Under the pieces are notes generated by a model. It saw only the letters and a list, made by a program, of their open reading frames with translations, had not been told where the DNA came from and searched no databases. A program made the position numbers and the translations under genes. Source: Stenotrophomonas rhizophila (GTDB lineage Bacteria > Pseudomonadota > Gammaproteobacteria > Xanthomonadales > Xanthomonadaceae). Taken from it: a DNA stretch of 64,000 nt. The stretch covers positions 3,691,142 to 3,755,141 of the forward strand of contig NZ_CP007597.1 in NCBI RefSeq assembly GCF_000661955.1. The letters run 5' to 3'. Below, in pieces: positions 35,770-43,990 of this stretch (positions within the stretch are counted from its first letter, which is position 1; each line of letters starts with the position of its first letter).

Positions 35770-36738
35770 TCAGGCGAAGATCGCCTCTACCTGCTGCCAG
35801 GTGGCCTCGTCCACCTGCGCCAGCAGGTCCAGCGCGCCCAGGTTCTCTTCCAGCTGGCTGACCCGGCTGGCGCCGAGGATCACGCTGGAGACGTTCGGGT
35901 TGCGCAGGCACCAGGCAATGGCCAGCTGCGCCGGCGACAGGCCCAGGCCGTCGGCCAGCGCGGTGTAGCGGCGGACCTTGTCCAGCCGGTTGCCGGCCGG
36001 GTCCAGCACCATGTCCTTGAGCCAGCCCATCTGTTCCTGGCCCAGCCGCGACTGCGCGTCCACGCCGTCGTTGTACTTGCCGGTCAGCAGGCCCGAGGCC
36101 AGCGGCGACCAGATCGTGGTGCCCAGGCCCGGGTCGGCGTACAGCGGGGCGTACTCCTGTTCCACGCGCTCGCGGTGCAGCAGGTTGTACTGCGGCTGCT
36201 CCATCGAGGGCAGGTGCAGGTTCTGCGCGCGCGCCACGGCCACGGCCTCCTGCAGCTGGGCCGCCGACCACTCCGAGGTGCCCCAGTACAGCACCTTGCC
36301 CTGGCGGATCAGGGTGTCCATGGCCAGCACGGTCTCGGCAATGGGGGTGTCCGGGTCCGGGCGGTGGCAGTAATACAGGTCCAGGTAGTCCACCCGCAGC
36401 CGCTTGAGTGCGGCGTGGCAGGCGTCGGTCACGTGCTTGCGCGACAGCCCGTGCTGGGTCGGGCGCGGGTCGTCCACGGCGCCGAAGAACACCTTGCTGG
36501 ACACGCAGAAGCCGTCGCGCGGCAGGCGCAGGTCGGCGATCACATCGCCCATCACCTGTTCGGCCCGGCCGCGCGCATAGCCCTCGGCATTGTCGAAGAA
36601 GGTGATGCCGTGGTCCCAGGCGCTGGCGACCAGATTGCGGGCCTCGTCGCGGCCGATCTGGTCGCCAAAGGTGACCCAGGCCCCGAAGGACAGGGCCGAC
36701 ACCTTCAGGCCGGTGGATCCAAGACGTCGGTATTGCAT
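35770..36738 (-). CDS. Aldo/keto reductase (Kv-beta/YghZ-like)
   Basis: A 322-residue NADPH-dependent oxidoreductase. The AKR tetrad is intact: Asp49 (FFDNAEGY), Tyr54, Lys82 (SSKVFFG) and His125 (YYCHRPD). MEQPQYNLLHRE and the C-terminal VILGASRVSQLEENL are typical of the potassium-channel beta-subunit-like subgroup. Natural substrate is unknown. It diverges from nupC, with 193 bases between the starts. Confidence 0.9.
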   Translation of the reverse strand: MQYRRLGSTGLKVSALSFGAWVTFGDQIGRDEARNLVASAWDHGITFFDNAEGYARGRAEQVMGDVIADLRLPRDGFCVSSKVFFGAVDDPRPTQHGLSRKHVTDACHAALKRLRVDYLDLYYCHRPDPDTPIAETVLAMDTLIRQGKVLYWGTSEWSAAQLQEAVAVARAQNLHLPSMEQPQYNLLHRERVEQEYAPLYADPGLGTTIWSPLASGLLTGKYNDGVDAQSRLGQEQMGWLKDMVLDPAGNRLDKVRRYTALADGLGLSPAQLAIAWCLRNPNVSSVILGASRVSQLEENLGALDLLAQVDEATWQQVEAIFA

Positions 36739-36931
36739 GGGATTGTCCTCTGCTGCAGGCCCGCAACCGGGCCGGAACGGTGCCGGCCAGTGTAGCCGCC
36801 CGCCGCCCGCAAACCCTTGCCGATGCTTGCCCGATCACGGCCGATCGACCCGCAGACGCCGCTTTTCCTTGCCCCGCCCCTGCCGCCGCTATAGGCTTCC
36901 CGTTTTTCGCGGCACCCCCAAGGGAAGTCTC

Positions 36932-38230
36932 ATGGTCGAAGGTTTGGGCAGGATTGGCTTCGGCCTGTTCGGGTTGGCGGTGCTGATCGGCATCGCGTGG
37001 CTGTTCTCGAACAACAAGCGCGCTGTGGACTGGCGTCTGGTGGTAACCGGCATCGCGCTGCAGATCGCCTTTGCGGCGGTGGTGCTGCTGGTGCCCGGTG
37101 GCCGCGACGTGTTCGATGCGCTGGGCAAGGGCTTCGTCAAGATCCTGAGCTTCGTCAACGAAGGCTCCAAGTTCATCTTCGGCAGCCTGATGAACACCGA
37201 GCAGTTCGGTTTCATCTTCGCCTTCCAGGTGCTGCCGACGATCATCTTCTTCTCGGCGCTGATGGGGGTCATGTACCACCTCAACGTGATGCAGGCGATC
37301 GTGCGCGGCATGGCCTGGGCGATCACCAAGATCATGCGCGTGTCCGGTGCCGAAACCACCAGCGTCTGCGCCAGCGTCTTCATCGGCCAGACCGAGGCGC
37401 CGCTGACGGTGCGCCCGTACATCGCCAAGATGACCCAGTCCGAACTGATCACGATGATGATCGGCGGCATGGCGCACATCGCCGGCGGCGTGCTGGCGGC
37501 CTACGTGGGCATGCTGGGCGGCAACGATCCGGTGCAGCAGGCCTTCTACGCCAAGCACCTGCTGGCGGCCAGCATCATGGCGGCCCCGGCAACCCTGGTG
37601 GTGGCCAAGCTGCTGGTGCCCGAAACCGGCACCCCGCTGACCCGCGGCACGGTCAAGATGGAAGTGGAGAAGACCTCCAGCAACATCATCGACGCCGCTG
37701 CGGCCGGTGCCGGCGACGGCCTCAAGCTGGCGCTGAACATCGGTGCGATGCTGCTGGCCTTCATCGCCCTGATCGCCCTGCTCAACGCTCCGCTGACCTG
37801 GCTGGGCGAGATCAGCGGCCTGCAGGCCATGATCGGCCGTCCGACCGACCTGTCGACCATCTTCGGCTATGTGCTGGCCCCGATCGCCTGGGTCATCGGT
37901 ACCCCCTGGGCCGATGCCACCACGGTAGGCTCGCTGATCGGCCAGAAGGTGGTCATCAATGAGTTCGTGGCGTACTCGGAGCTGTCCAAGATCGTCAACG
38001 GCCAGGTGCCGGGCATGAGCCTGTCGTCCGAAGGCCGCCTGATCGCCACCTACGCGCTGTGCGGTTTTGCCAACTTCAGCTCCATCGCCATCCAGATCGG
38101 TGGTATTGGTGGACTGGCCCCGGAACGCCGCCACGACCTGGCCAAGTTCGGCCTGCGTGCGGTGCTGGGCGGCACCATCGCCACCTTCATGACGGCGACC
38201 ATTGCCGGCGTGCTGACGCATTTCAGCTGA
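36932..38230 (+). CDS. NupC-family concentrative nucleoside transporter
   Basis: A 432-residue inner-membrane symporter with about ten hydrophobic segments. Family motifs are QTEAPLTVRPYIAKM (substrate/sodium site) near residue 155, GAGDGLKLALNIGAMLLAF near residue 262, VINEFVAYSEL, and LCGFANFSSIAIQIGGIGG near residue 380. It imports nucleosides with H+ or Na+. AAGGGAAG precedes the ATG. The kinase gene 26 bases downstream suggests uptake followed by phosphorylation. Confidence 0.9.
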   Translation: MVEGLGRIGFGLFGLAVLIGIAWLFSNNKRAVDWRLVVTGIALQIAFAAVVLLVPGGRDVFDALGKGFVKILSFVNEGSKFIFGSLMNTEQFGFIFAFQVLPTIIFFSALMGVMYHLNVMQAIVRGMAWAITKIMRVSGAETTSVCASVFIGQTEAPLTVRPYIAKMTQSELITMMIGGMAHIAGGVLAAYVGMLGGNDPVQQAFYAKHLLAASIMAAPATLVVAKLLVPETGTPLTRGTVKMEVEKTSSNIIDAAAAGAGDGLKLALNIGAMLLAFIALIALLNAPLTWLGEISGLQAMIGRPTDLSTIFGYVLAPIAWVIGTPWADATTVGSLIGQKVVINEFVAYSELSKIVNGQVPGMSLSSEGRLIATYALCGFANFSSIAIQIGGIGGLAPERRHDLAKFGLRAVLGGTIATFMTATIAGVLTHFS

Positions 38231-38256
38231 TATCCGTTCTTTGAGAAACAGTCTTT

Positions 38257-39222
38257 ATGAGTAGCAATGTCGTCGTCGTCGGTTCCTTCAACGTGGATCA
38301 TGTCTGGCGTTGCGAGTCGCTCCCGGCTCCGGGCGCGACCATCGCCGGGCGCTACAGCACCGGCCCCGGCGGCAAGGGCTTCAACCAGGCCGTGGCCGCG
38401 TGCCGCGCTGGCGCCGCCACCACCTTCCTGTGCGCGCTGGGCGACGATGCCGGCGGTGCGATGGCACGTGGCCTGGCCGCGCAGGACGGCTTCGCGCTGA
38501 CCGCCGAGGCCAGCACCGAGCCGACCGGCACCGGTGGCATCTACGTGGATGCCCGCGGCCGCAACACCATCGTGATCGGCCCGGGCGCCAATGCCGCGCT
38601 GAGCGTGGACTTCGTGCAGGCCCAGCGCGAGCTGCTGGGCGGCGCCAAGGTGGTGTTGGCCCAGCTGGAATCGCCGGTGGAAACCATTGAAGCGGCGCTG
38701 GCGCTGGCCCGTGAGGCCGGTGTCACCACCGTGCTCAACGCGGCCCCGGCCGACGCCCCGTCCAGCATCGGCCTGCTCAAGCTGGCCGACGTGCTGACCC
38801 CCAACGAGACCGAGTTCGCCGCCCTGCTCGGCCGCCATGTGGGCGAGCGTGTGGATGCCAACGACGTGGCCGCGCTCGACGGTGCCAGCCTGCATGCGCT
38901 GTGCCGCAAGCTCACCGGCACCGGCACCGTGGTGGTGACGCTGGGTTCGGTGGGCGTGTTCGTGTCCCACGCCGAAGACAATCCGCGCGGCGATACCCAG
39001 CCGTACTACCGGGTGGGCGCCGAGCAGGTGCAGGTACTGGACACCACCGGTGCCGGCGATGCCTTCAACGGCGCCCTGTGCGCCTCGATCGCGCAGGACC
39101 CGGACGCGGCCTTCATCCGCCACGTGCGTTTTGCCAACCAGTTCGCCGGCCGCTCCACCGAGAAGGAAGGCGCCGCCGTGGCGATGCCGCACTTCACCCC
39201 GGGTGATGCCGAAAGCAAGTAA
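38257..39222 (+). CDS. PfkB-family carbohydrate/nucleoside kinase
   Basis: A 321-residue ribokinase-superfamily enzyme. Motifs: VVGSFNVDHVWRC at the N-terminus, STGPGGKGFNQAVAA (substrate binding), LTPNETE, and DTTGAGDAFNGAL (anion hole with catalytic Asp) near residue 266. Annotation as ribokinase is usual. Cotranscription with a NupC transporter makes a nucleoside kinase equally possible. The operon ends at a strong intrinsic terminator 20 bases downstream. Confidence 0.88.
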   Translation: MSSNVVVVGSFNVDHVWRCESLPAPGATIAGRYSTGPGGKGFNQAVAACRAGAATTFLCALGDDAGGAMARGLAAQDGFALTAEASTEPTGTGGIYVDARGRNTIVIGPGANAALSVDFVQAQRELLGGAKVVLAQLESPVETIEAALALAREAGVTTVLNAAPADAPSSIGLLKLADVLTPNETEFAALLGRHVGERVDANDVAALDGASLHALCRKLTGTGTVVVTLGSVGVFVSHAEDNPRGDTQPYYRVGAEQVQVLDTTGAGDAFNGALCASIAQDPDAAFIRHVRFANQFAGRSTEKEGAAVAMPHFTPGDAESK

Positions 39223-39242
39223 GCGTCACGGTTGCGTATCCC

Positions 39243-39272
39243 AAGGCCAGCGTTCGCGCTGGCCTTTTTTTT
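39243..39272 (+). terminator. Intrinsic terminator of nupC-pfkB operon
   Basis: AAGGCCAGCG and CGCTGGCCTT pair around a TTCG tetraloop and run into a tract of eight T residues. This is the clearest rho-independent terminator in the window. Confidence 0.93.
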
Positions 39273-39300
39273 AAGCCTGCGTTGACCCTTTGCAGGCGCG

Positions 39301-39601
39301 GTTGTTGGTGGGTCGGTCGCTGGGCCCCGATGCCCTTTCCGGCGAATGTCCCCCGGCGTCGGCCTGCGGCCGCCCCCTCCTCCTTTATTTCGCCTCCAAG
39401 GGCATCGGGGCCCAGCGACCGACCCGCCAACGGCCACCAAAAGAGCACGGCTTCTCGCTTGCACCGCAAGCCGAGCCCCGTAGCCGCCGGTAGGCTCCTG
39501 GGCAAAATAAAGGAGGAGGCCGCCCCGCGGCCGGGGGACATTTGCACCAGGGGCCTACCGGCGGCTACGGGGCCCTCACGCTCGCGACCGGCCTGATCGG
39601 A
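39301..39601. repeat. Composite long-hairpin element B-A, copy 2 (inverted)
   Basis: Hairpin B: arms 39307-39337 and 39398-39428 (30 of 31 matched). Hairpin A: arms 39473-39501 and 39547-39575. The spacer between the hairpins is about 41-44 bases, as in copy 1, and the flank TCACGCTCGCGACCGGCCTG matches the outer flank of copy 1. The order and loops are the reverse complement of copy 1. The 467-base gap 39223-39689 holds the terminator and this element and no gene. Confidence 0.85.
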
Positions 39602-39689
39602 TACGCCCGCCGAACCAAACGGCGCCTGCACACACGGCCATACGCGAGAGGCGGCAGGTACTCATCGTGGAGCGGTGAATGCACGATGC

Positions 39690-40331
39690 CTACCGCAAAA
39701 CTGGGGCCCGCGTGATCCACAGCGCCAGCGCCCCAAGCACCAGTCCGGCAAGTACGTCCAGCAGATCGTGCTGCCAGGTGGTCACGGTCGACACCAGGAT
39801 CAGGCCACAGGCACCGTGCCACAGCCAACGCAGGGGCGCCGCGTCGGCCTGCAACCAGCGCCGCCATGCCTGCCATACCAGCACCCCAACCGCCGCATGC
39901 AGCGACGGCGCCATGTTGAACGGCGCTTCGAAGGCCCGGAGTTGTGCGAACAACAGCCCGCTCGCGCCATCCGGCTGTGGCACTACACGGACATTGCCGG
40001 TCGGCCAGCACACGAACGCGAGCATGCAGGCGGCCTGCACCAGGGCGATGGCCAGCGCATGGCGGCGCAGGGCCGATCGGGTCGGGAAGATGAAGAACGT
40101 CAGCGGGTACAGCAGATTCAGCGCCAGGTAGGGCCAGATCGTCCACGCCCAGAAGGGGATCGCATCATCCCAGCGCCCGTGCAGGCTGTAGGTATGGGGC
40201 TGGCTGGCGGCCCATTGGTTGGTCCAGCTGTAGCCATGGATGAACATCGCGCCGAGCAGCAGCATCCACAGCATCGCCTCGCGCCAGGGCGGCTGGGGGA
40301 CCGGAGCGGTGGCAACAGGCGGTAGGGGCAC
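39690..40331 (-). CDS. PAP2-superfamily membrane phosphatase-like protein
   Basis: A 213-residue membrane protein with about five to six helices. APSLHAAVGVLVW and TTWQHDLLDVLAG match the second and third motifs of PAP2 phosphatases (Ser-x-His; His with following Asp). The first motif (KxxxxxxRP) is not evident, as in the inositolphosphotransferase/Aur1-like branch. The GTG start gives a short Pro-rich N-terminus; ATG at 40274 is possible. It diverges from the RiPP cluster across about 76 bases, so regulation may be shared, but membership in the cluster is not shown. Confidence 0.78.
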   Translation of the reverse strand: MPLPPVATAPVPQPPWREAMLWMLLLGAMFIHGYSWTNQWAASQPHTYSLHGRWDDAIPFWAWTIWPYLALNLLYPLTFFIFPTRSALRRHALAIALVQAACMLAFVCWPTGNVRVVPQPDGASGLLFAQLRAFEAPFNMAPSLHAAVGVLVWQAWRRWLQADAAPLRWLWHGACGLILVSTVTTWQHDLLDVLAGLVLGALALWITRAPVLR

Positions 40332-40407
40332 GCGCGCACCGTAGCAGAACGTGGCCCGCCTGTTTGCCGCTATTCTTGCGCTTTCGCCGATACAGGGACT
40401 GTACGCA

Positions 40408-41265
40408 GTGGCAGCAGCAGGCAGTCAGGAACATGCAGGCCCGCACGCGGACGCACCGCGCTGGACGCGCAATCCGGCCTGGGCCCTGTTTTCGCAGACC
40501 CATGCGCAGCGCCAGCTGCTGCTGGTCTCCGGTGGCGCCGATGAGGTGTACGTGGTGGATGAGGCCGATACGCCGACCGTCGTCGAACGGATCCTTGGCC
40601 ACTGGGAAAACGACACCCTGGCGGCAGTGCAGGACGACGCTGACTGCGGCCCGGCGATCCGCCAGTTGATGCGCCTGGGTGTGCTGGTGCCGGTGGCGGC
40701 CGCGCGCAGGGTGCAGCGCTATGCACTCGATTGGCTCGGCACGCCCCTGCCCGGGTTGACCGACGCCTTCGACCAGCATGCCAGCGCGGATCTGCAGCGC
40801 GTCGATGCGCCCGCCGAGGCCGACCTGCGGGTGCTGGTCCGGCACGGGCTCGGCTGGGAACAGGCCTTGGCCCGCTACCGCGCGCAGATGCCGGCACAAC
40901 CGCATCTGCTGGTGGACATCAGTTATCACCACACACTGGCGCTCGGCCCCTATGTGGTGCCCGGCCAGACCGCCTGCGTGTATTGCCTGGGCAACCGGGT
41001 GCTGCGCCGCTGGGGCGAAGCCGTCGTGCCGGCGATGCCGGCGGTCGCAGCGCAGCCGGCGCGCATCGCGGCGCTGGTCGCGCCGCTGCTGGATCAGCCC
41101 GCCCTGTTGCTGGGCTATCTCGAACGCAGCGTCTGGCTCGACCTGCATCGCCTGCACGGCGAGCGCGACCGGGTGCTGCGGCTGCCGTGGTGCCCCGCCT
41201 GCCAGGGCGGCGAAGCCGCAATGGCGCCGCCGCTGTCCTTGCCCTGGGACCTCCAGCGCCCGTGA
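40408..41265 (+). CDS. TOMM leader peptide-binding protein / cyclodehydratase partner (SagC-like)
   Basis: About 285 residues. An N-terminal winged-helix-like region (about 25-105, RQLLLVSGGADEVYVVD to LMRLGVLVPV) is placed where RiPP recognition elements bind leaders. HHTLALGPYVVPGQTACVYC near residue 175-193 and CPAC at 262-265 give the two CxxC zinc pairs typical of TOMM cyclodehydratase partner proteins. It should present the substrate to the YcaO enzyme. GTG at 40408 with AGGGA upstream is preferred. GTG at 40351 would add a spurious signal-like stretch and leave 19 bases to the divergent gene. Confidence 0.82.
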   Translation: MAAAGSQEHAGPHADAPRWTRNPAWALFSQTHAQRQLLLVSGGADEVYVVDEADTPTVVERILGHWENDTLAAVQDDADCGPAIRQLMRLGVLVPVAAARRVQRYALDWLGTPLPGLTDAFDQHASADLQRVDAPAEADLRVLVRHGLGWEQALARYRAQMPAQPHLLVDISYHHTLALGPYVVPGQTACVYCLGNRVLRRWGEAVVPAMPAVAAQPARIAALVAPLLDQPALLLGYLERSVWLDLHRLHGERDRVLRLPWCPACQGGEAAMAPPLSLPWDLQRP

Positions 41266-41316
41266 TAATGTGGCTTACGCGCCGGGCGTTTCCGCCTCGG
41301 TCAATGGAGTGACCGT

Positions 41317-41895
41317 ATGTATCGCCTGCCGACCCAGTTCGATGCCAGTGCCTCGCGCCAGGACCTTGCCGCCGCAGGCGGGGGCTCAACCTCGACCACC
41401 TGCAGTTCCTGCATCGTGACCCTGCTCGGCACCTCGGTGCTGTCGGCGGTGGTGCTTGGCGGGTTGGAACCGATCGCGCCCGCCGCCGCCGGCAGCGAAA
41501 CACGCGCCACGGTCGATACCGTCGCAACGGACACCGACCTCCACACCCCGCCACCGCCCTCGCTGCAGCAACCGGCCATCGCCCCGGATCCGGACCTGGC
41601 CGCACCCGCCACATCGGCCGCGCCGGTGGTCGGGATGAGCCGCACGGGTCGGATACTGCTGGGGCTGTTCGCCTTGCCGCTGGCAGCTGTCGGTGGCGGC
41701 ATTTTCATGGGCACCGCCAACCCGATCTTCGGCCTGTTCGTCGCCGTCGGGCTGTACGTCGGCCTGTACGCCTTCGTCTACGAGCGCTCGGGGCGGTCGT
41801 TCGGGCGCGGCATCGGCATCGGCATCGGCCTGCTGCTGGGCCTGTTCGCCGTCGGCGCACTCGAGATGATGCTCTGGCTGAGCGTGATGAAATGA
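41317..41895 (+). CDS. Candidate TOMM substrate: polytopic membrane protein with Ser/Thr/Cys-rich N-terminus
   Basis: A 192-residue protein of no family I can name. Residues 1-20 look like a short leader. GGG (21-23) is followed by STSTTCSSC (24-32), nine cyclisable residues in a row, then a hydrophobic segment (about 34-50), a Pro/Ala/Asp/Thr-rich linker (51-108) and three strong transmembrane helices (about 112-132, 137-155, 166-190) with a GRGIGIGIG run. Gly before a Ser/Thr/Cys run is the usual context of azole-modified cores. GGAG is eight bases before the ATG. Stop overlaps the YcaO start (ATGA). Substrate role is inferred. Confidence 0.75.
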   Translation: MYRLPTQFDASASRQDLAAAGGGSTSTTCSSCIVTLLGTSVLSAVVLGGLEPIAPAAAGSETRATVDTVATDTDLHTPPPPSLQQPAIAPDPDLAAPATSAAPVVGMSRTGRILLGLFALPLAAVGGGIFMGTANPIFGLFVAVGLYVGLYAFVYERSGRSFGRGIGIGIGLLLGLFAVGALEMMLWLSVMK

Positions 41896-43229
41896 GCCGC
41901 TCCGCCGTCGATGCGGCGGAGCCCGGAACGCCCACGCTGTCTTCGCACCTGCTGCATGGCGCGGCGCGTCCGCGCTGCGGTCTGGTGCGCCCGGCGCAGG
42001 CCATCGACGCCAGCGCCTGCGATTGGACCGGCCCGCTGTTCGAGGGACGGCGCGTACACAATGCGGCCACCCCGGCCGACCCGGCCAATCCCTGGCAGGG
42101 CGTGTCAGGCGCGGTCGCACTGGATGCCGATGCAGCCGCCGACGGCGCGGTCGCCGAGGCACTGGAGCGGCTGGCAGCGGCGCAGGCGGGATTCGAGGTG
42201 CGCCGCCGGGATGCGCTGACGCCCGCGCAACGCCTGGACGAATCGGCCTTCGCCTTGTTCTCGACACGCCAACGTGCGACCCCCGGCTTCCCGTGGCCGA
42301 TGCCCGAACACGACGGCGATCTGTTCGCCGCGGTGCATGCGCTGGATGACAACCGCGAGGCCTGGGTGCCGCAGGAACTGGTGGGCCTCGGGCCGCGCAG
42401 TGGCGTGGCGCGCGTGCCGTCAACGTCCAGTGGGCTGGCGGCCTGGCGTGATGGTCGCGATGGCGCGTGGCTGGCGTTGCTGCGCGCGGCCCAGGAGCTG
42501 CTGGAGCGCGATGCGCTGGCAGTGACATGGCTCAATGGCGTGGCCGGCCGGCGCATCGCGCTGCCGGCGCACTGGCACGCCCATGTGGACGCGCGCGGGG
42601 GGGAACTGCAGGCGTTCGACCTGACCCAGCACTGGAACCCGCACCCGGTGATCGCGGTCGCCGGCGGCATGCCGTTCGACGGCCGCCCCCGCTACGTCCT
42701 CGGCATCGCCTGCCGCGCCGATCCGGGCGAGGCACTGCACAAAGCGCTGCTGGAATGGCAGCAGGCACTGACCTTTGCCGCGCATCTGTGCGGGCGCGAA
42801 AGCGCCCGGCTGCCGCGCGATCCCGCCGCCCTGCGCAGCTTCGACGAACATGCCGCCTTCTACACCCTGCGCCCGGAGCTGTGGCCGCAGCTGCCGCTGC
42901 TGCGGGCGGCGGACGACAGCACCTTGAAGCTGCCCCCGCCGGGCGCAGCGGTCCGCCCCGCCGCGCCGCGCGCGATTGCCGAGCTGGACATGCTGCGGCG
43001 CCGGCTCGGCAGTGCCGGCATTGCGCTGTACTACCGCGAGTTGACCACGACCGATGTGGCCGCGGCCGGACTGCGGGTGATGCGGGTGCTGTCGCCGCAG
43101 CTCAGTGGCCTGCATGCCGACGAGCGTGCACCGTTCCTCGGCGGCCGGTGCCAGGACGTGGCCTGGCGGTACCCCGGCGTGCCGCACAGCGGCGCGTTCC
43201 CCACTCCCTTTCCGCATCCGTTGGGCTGA
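41892..43229 (+). CDS. YcaO-type cyclodehydratase (TOMM D-protein)
   Basis: A 445-residue YcaO protein, the ATP-dependent enzyme forming azolines from Cys, Ser or Thr. The family pattern is visible as SGAVALDADAAADGAVAEALER (residues 72-92), SSGLAAWRDGRD then LLRAAQELLERDAL (179-209) with the acidic ATP/Mg residues, and GEALHKALLEWQQAL (279-293). The C-terminus is the Pro-rich FPTPFPHPLG, as expected for azoline-forming members in which this tail reaches the active site. ATGA and TGATG overlaps join it to its neighbours. Confidence 0.9.
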   Translation: MSRSAVDAAEPGTPTLSSHLLHGAARPRCGLVRPAQAIDASACDWTGPLFEGRRVHNAATPADPANPWQGVSGAVALDADAAADGAVAEALERLAAAQAGFEVRRRDALTPAQRLDESAFALFSTRQRATPGFPWPMPEHDGDLFAAVHALDDNREAWVPQELVGLGPRSGVARVPSTSSGLAAWRDGRDGAWLALLRAAQELLERDALAVTWLNGVAGRRIALPAHWHAHVDARGGELQAFDLTQHWNPHPVIAVAGGMPFDGRPRYVLGIACRADPGEALHKALLEWQQALTFAAHLCGRESARLPRDPAALRSFDEHAAFYTLRPELWPQLPLLRAADDSTLKLPPPGAAVRPAAPRAIAELDMLRRRLGSAGIALYYRELTTTDVAAAGLRVMRVLSPQLSGLHADERAPFLGGRCQDVAWRYPGVPHSGAFPTPFPHPLG

Positions 43230-43990
43230 TGCACGAGGTCCGCATGCCGTCACCGCCCTCCCCCTGGCACGATGCCCCGCTGTTCCATCTGTTCTGGCAC
43301 AACGGCGAACTCAATCCAGCGCGCGCCGAGGTGATGCGCACGCGCATCGCCGAAGATGCCGCACGCCCCTGGTCGCCACCCCGCCCGATGCATGCGGCCG
43401 CCGGCATCGCCCTGCCGGACCCGGTGCATCCCGGTGACGCCCTGGCGCAGCGCCACAGTGGCCGCCGCTTCGGTGACGCACGCTGGGGCGCGCAGGAGCT
43501 GGGCCGCGTGCTCGCCCCGCTGCGGGCCCGACCCGGCGACAGTGACACCCGGCGCCTGCCGTCCGGTGGGGCCAAGTATCCGATCCAGGCCTATGCCGCG
43601 CTGTACGGCGCCGACGATGCGATCGCCGCAGACCAGGGCATCTGCTGGTACGACCCGCTGCAGCATGCGCTGGTGCCGGTGGCGCCCTGCCCCGCGTGGC
43701 CAGCGCTGGCCAGGTTGCTTGGGGTGGACTGGTCGGAGCGGCCGGCGGCCGTGCTGTTCCTGATCGCCGAGCCGGCCGGCACGCTGACCAAGTACGGCGA
43801 GCGCGGTGGCCGCTTCGTGTTGATCGAGGCCGGGGTCTGGTTGGGCGCGCTCGGGCAGCAAGTGGCCGCGATGAACGCCGCCGGCTGCGCGATCGGCTCC
43901 TTTGAGGATGCCGCGGTGCTGGCCCTGCTCGGGCTCGACCCACAGCGGCATCTGGCCGTGTTGGCCTATGCGTGTGGTCCGGCGCTTTGA
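43229..43990 (+). CDS. SagB/ThcOx-type FMN-dependent azoline dehydrogenase
   Basis: A 253-residue nitroreductase-fold enzyme that oxidises azolines to azoles. SagB motifs are present in order: RHSGRRFGD (FMN phosphate site) near residue 74, LPSGGAKYPIQAYA near residue 112, and KYGERGGRFVLIEAG then LGALGQQVAAMNAAG near residues 190-220, ending LAVLAYACG. TGATG overlap with the YcaO stop. MPSPPSP five codons later is another possible start. Confidence 0.9.
   Translation: MHEVRMPSPPSPWHDAPLFHLFWHNGELNPARAEVMRTRIAEDAARPWSPPRPMHAAAGIALPDPVHPGDALAQRHSGRRFGDARWGAQELGRVLAPLRARPGDSDTRRLPSGGAKYPIQAYAALYGADDAIAADQGICWYDPLQHALVPVAPCPAWPALARLLGVDWSERPAAVLFLIAEPAGTLTKYGERGGRFVLIEAGVWLGALGQQVAAMNAAGCAIGSFEDAAVLALLGLDPQRHLAVLAYACGPAL

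Larger units (their letters stand above)
40408..43990 (+). other. Azole-forming RiPP (TOMM) biosynthetic gene cluster
   Basis: Four genes in one direction: leader-binding/cyclodehydratase partner, Ser/Thr/Cys-rich membrane protein, YcaO cyclodehydratase and SagB-type dehydrogenase. The last three are joined by overlapping stop-start codons. The enzyme set is that of thiazole/oxazole-modified peptides: cyclodehydration of Cys/Ser/Thr then FMN-dependent oxidation. No transporter, protease or immunity gene is recognised. Confidence 0.85.

Noticed and set aside
30898..39601. Composite transposon bounded by the inverted hairpin elements
   Set aside because: No transposase, target duplication or foreign base composition is visible in the enclosed block, so I report only the inverted arrangement.
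40351..40407. GTG at 40351 as start of the RiPP leader-binding protein, giving an apparent signal peptide
   Set aside because: The partner enzyme should be cytoplasmic. The extension lacks a ribosome site and leaves 19 bases to the divergent gene. It remains possible.
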